From Punica granatum (lineage: Eukaryota > Streptophyta > Magnoliopsida > Myrtales > Lythraceae): a stretch of DNA of 64,000 nucleotides. The notes beneath the pieces were generated by a model. It was not told the origin of the DNA, ran no database searches, and was given only the letters and a program-made list of their open reading frames with translations. Shown piece after piece: positions 60,684 through 64,000 of the stretch. Location of the stretch: NCBI RefSeq assembly GCF_007655135.1, contig NC_045129.1, forward strand, positions 2,542,001 through 2,606,000, written 5' to 3'. Positions within the stretch are counted from its first letter, which is position 1. Each line of letters opens with the position of its first letter. A program made the translations under genes and the position numbers.

Positions 60684-61735
60684 GAGAGGAGAGAGCTTAT
60701 CGGAATGAAGGGTTCAAATGCTACCGATGAGTTTGAATTGTAGAACTTTGTCACTGTAAATTGCTGCCTCTAGGTGAAATGGACCCACCGTGTTATGGAA
60801 ATTTTGTCTACCTTAGTTGCCATATGTGAGACTCACTCTGTTTTATCGGAGCAATTTTGATGGTGCCGTATCTGTTATCAGTTCCGATGTGTACATCTGC
60901 AAAGAGAGTAATGGTAACCTGGGAACTGTATATAAACACCAATGCCCTCTCTATATTATTACAAAACGACCCATCACTAAACGGGCTGGATATGACGCTG
61001 AGTGTCTGATATGTTGAACGTTGTGAAAGTTTTGCAACACAATGTGGATGAGTGCGGGAAATAAGGGTCCATTCAGGGTTTTCATAACATGACATCGGCT
61101 AATGAGCGTCATTGCCGCATCGATAACTGGCATCATGTGTTATAGCTGGCCTAGAACATTCATCAACTTCAGCAATTCCACACAATTATTTTCATCTATA
61201 ATCAATTTAGAAAGAGTTGGCCGAATTAAAAAGATCCCGTGAATTCTTAATTCCTATTATTGAACAGTTTCTCAAATTTCAGTCTATCCTCTCCAATTTG
61301 GGTTAAAGTTGGAATACGAATGGTTGTGTTTGGTTTTAGAGTTAAGTAGAGTTGAGTTTTGATTTTAATTTAATTGTAATGATGGTGTTATTGAATTACG
61401 AGAAAAAGTATAAAAAAGTAATTAATAGTTAAGAAAAAGTAATAATTATATTATTGAATTGTGGAAAAAGTAATAGGTAGTTGAGGGAATTTAATTTTAA
61501 GAATTGAATTGAATAGTTAAAAAATTAAAGAAAAAGGAAAATGTAATAATTGTGCAGTTGATTATTATTGGATTGTGAGCAGCGTTAAAGTCACACGCGA
61601 TTGTAAACCCTTTAATTAGGGTTTTAATTAAAGGGGGACAAGAAAAGCTTCGGAATCCTTGGCTTCTCCTCCTTCGTCTCCTCCGTCGCCTTCGGCTTCT
61701 TCAGTCTCACTCGTCTTTCATTTCTGACTAAGAAG
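60684..61735. other. Intergenic region between RPB5 and the METTL5 gene
   Basis: Contains the RPB5 3' end, then an AT-rich stretch (about 61,310-61,560) that starts GGTTGTGTTTGGTTTTAGAG, a style of end seen in small plant transposons, although no matching right end was found. The last 130 bp include the telo-box palindrome and the leader of the next gene. Confidence 0.5.
61605..61624 (+). promoter_or_regulatory. Palindromic telo-box pair upstream of the METTL5 gene
   Basis: AAACCCT-TTAATT-AGGGTTT: two telo-box cores facing each other, about 110-130 bp before the ATG. In plants telo-boxes are enriched in promoters of genes for ribosome biogenesis and translation, which suits an rRNA methyltransferase. 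No binding is shown by sequence alone. Confidence 0.5.
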
Positions 61736-63054
61736 ATGAAGCTGAAGCAATTGGAAGGCCTCTTGGGCGATCTCCAGCAGTTCTCCAATCCAAAGGTCTC
61801 TTCCTGTCTGTTATCATCGCACATGTACTTATTCATGTCCGCCTTCTTCCCAGCTGCTTATCAGGAAAAGGTGAAATTTTTGAGCTTGTTCCTTCCATGG
61901 GTTTTGCAGATTGAGCTTGAACAGTACCCAACTGGGCCCCACATCGCTTCTCGCATGCTGTACACTGTACTCTCACTCTCCCGTCCTGCTTTCTTCTTGA
62001 AATGAGTTTTGGTCGTGCTCTGCAATTTTATGTTCCATCCGTTGGTTCTTGCCGGGTAGTCTTTAGCATTGGGTTACAAATTAAGGTTGTTTGGTGATTT
62101 GCTTATCCGTGAAACTGGCCAGGAAAATCGGGAGCATGTCATGACCTTGCTTAGAATGTTAGTTTATTGCGTCCATTGCAGAACAGAGATAGGGTCGTTT
62201 ATTCCCATTTATCTGAATGGTTATGATAATTTTTTGTATCAGAGAAGGGCCTTCTTGGTCTTTGCTTGGCTTTTCTTGTTTAGTTATCGATTCATATACT
62301 GTATGTATTATGTTTGGAAGCAAATTATTCTCAGAAGATAGCTTTATCCAGGAATGGATGGAATACCATTGGTTGGCCATAAATGTCACCTTCAGAAAGC
62401 ATGTGCCATGTGCACCTATTGCAATAAAGTGATGTTTGGATGACATTTGAGAAAAATACTGTATGTGAATTCTCATGTAATGAACAATGGTGTACATTAT
62501 TGTGTGGATAAGGCAGAGAACTCATTTGGCGATGTGAGCGACAAGGTAGTGGCTGATTTCGGGTGTGGGTGCGGCACTTTAGGCATCGCAGCCACCCTTT
62601 TAGGTGCAGAGTAAGTTTAGTTTACCCATTTCTGTTTTATTCCTCTTCTTTGTTCTGCTCGGCATTCATAACCCTCTGAGAGTTAACCCTTTAATATCAT
62701 GTTCTTATTAAATGCTTAAAACCGTTTTCTATGATCTTTAAAGTTCTCTCTTTATAAGCAGACATGTTGTAGGGATTGACGTTGATGCTCAGTCTCTGGA
62801 AGTTGCATCTTTGAACGCAGAGGAGCTCGAGGTATTGGTCCATCTTCGTTTAATAGCAAAGAGTCAAGTCAAAACCCTGGTGATTCTTTACCTTAATTAA
62901 TATCAAGTGTCTCAAGCAAAGTGCTTGATTCTTTTTGCTGACGATCTGTTTCGATCCTTCTCTCCTGAAAATGAACGTTTAAATTGATGTTATTACTATC
63001 AGCATCTGAAGTTCCAATATCTAAAAGTTGATGCATAATCTATTTTCTGTATCG

Positions 63055-63093
<39 letters not shown>

Positions 63094-64000
63094 TTCCGTT
63101 GGATGCTTCTGCAGGTGCAAATGAACTTTGTTCAGTGTGACATAAAAAATTTGCAATTTAGGGGTAAAGGTCTTCTCCTTCATTAGTATGTTTTGTTACA
63201 TAGTGCCTGGTTCTCGCTCTTATGGACAGTGGTCCTTGCTTTAGTTCCTTCTTTCATCAAGGGCTTTCGGTTTAATCTATGCATGCTCGGAATCTATATG
63301 ATCCTGTCATGTAATGACTGTTTCTCTGTTGTATAGGCCTTACTATAGATACAGTTGTGATGAATCCCCCTTTTGGAACACGGAAAAAGGGTGCAGATAT
63401 GGTTTTCCTTTCCTCAGCACTTAAGGCAGGTTTTTTCTGTTCATAAAGCTCAGGGACTATAATCATTGTACAAACAAGTGTGCCAATCACTATGACGATT
63501 AATGTTTTTGTAATATCAGGTGGCTTCTCAAGCAGTGTACTCCTTGCATAAGACCTCAACAAGAGACGTAAGTCTATTGCGTTACCTACTAAAAGGTCGA
63601 GAAAGACTGCAGCATATATAGTTTAGACTGATGTAATTTGTGGAGACTTCTCCAAGTTCTCAGCCAAATCTTTTTATTTATTTATTTTTGTTTTCTATAA
63701 ACTGAAAACCTAATTATAAAAGTATAAGTTGAGGGTTTACTTCGTCTGCGTTATAAAAGCAGAAGGATATGTGGCCTCTTAGTATGATCAAGCTTAGAGT
63801 AAGCACATTAGAGTGATCCTTGACGGAATCAAATGGCAGTGAGTGGGTGTTTATCATACTTAATTCTTGTATGTCCTTTGGCTTTGTGTATCTAATCATG
63901 TATGCTATATGTTTCTTTTCATGAACGGTTTGCTGTTTTGTTTCAGCACATTAAAAGGGCGGCTCTGCGGGACTTTAATGCGAGCACCGCAGAGGTATTA
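61736..64000 (+). CDS. METTL5: METTL5-type 18S rRNA N6-adenosine methyltransferase (3' end outside window)
   Basis: Eight exons visible: 61736-61795, 61910-61966, 62513-62610, 62762-62831, 63115-63163, 63337-63425, 63520-63567, and 63947 to about 63994, where a donor (GAG|GTATTA) begins. They encode about 173 residues of an expected 205-215, so one or more exons lie beyond the window. The protein is a Rossmann-fold SAM-dependent methyltransferase. Motif I is DFGCGCGTLGIAA, followed by HVVGIDVDAQSLE. Motif IV is NPPFGT, typical of N6-adenine methylation. The N-terminal LEQYPTGPHIASRMLYT is the substrate-side signature of METTL5. The human enzyme works with TRMT112 on 18S rRNA; the same role is inferred here. 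Intron 6 seems to use a GC donor (AAG|GCAGGT at 63,426). Confidence 0.9.

Noticed and set aside
1..64000. CRISPR arrays, operons, riboswitches, bacterial-type attachment sites
   Set aside because: Nothing of the kind is present. The introns, gene families and repeats show plant nuclear DNA.

Overview
This is a window of nuclear plant DNA, most likely from a core eudicot. It is AT-rich, the genes contain many short GT-AG introns, and the encoded proteins match plant families: an SGB1/plastidic-glucose-transporter-type MFS carrier, NPF1 (NRT1/PTR) transporters, type II peroxiredoxin, bark storage protein, bHLH68-type factor, plant MFDR, RPB5 and METTL5. The species cannot be named from the sequence. 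Exon joins below were worked out by hand from splice signals, reading phase and family resemblance; they were not computed.

Layout. 1-3.9 kb: AT-rich, no gene recognised. 4.7-8.8 kb (+): intact 13-exon hexose-transporter-like gene. 7.9-35.25 kb: a tandem segmental duplication of about 13.5 kb. Unit 1 (about 7,902-21,411) and unit 2 (about 21,883-35,249) carry the same order: 3' end of the sugar transporter, peroxiredoxin, NPF1 transporter, second NPF lineage, further NPF fragments, bark storage protein, and an unidentified conserved block. One breakpoint lies in intron 11 of the sugar transporter. A 460-bp inverted-repeat element sits at the unit 1/unit 2 junction.

The two units have decayed in complementary ways. 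The sugar transporter and one NPF1 gene are intact only in or overlapping unit 1. The peroxiredoxin is intact only in unit 2. Both bark storage protein copies are broken, by different lesions. Every other NPF copy is a fragment or pseudogene.

35.3-53.3 kb: mostly non-coding and transposon-rich (foldback element, nested MITEs, SINE-like copies), interrupted at 39.2-43.5 kb by an intact 8-exon bHLH68-like gene on the minus strand. 53.6-64.0 kb (+): a compact run of conserved single-copy-type genes: mitochondrial NADPH:adrenodoxin oxidoreductase, RNA polymerase subunit RPB5, and an METTL5-type rRNA methyltransferase cut by the window end. These are unrelated neighbours, not an operon. I saw no novel multi-gene system. 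The notable story is the tandem duplication with reciprocal gene loss.
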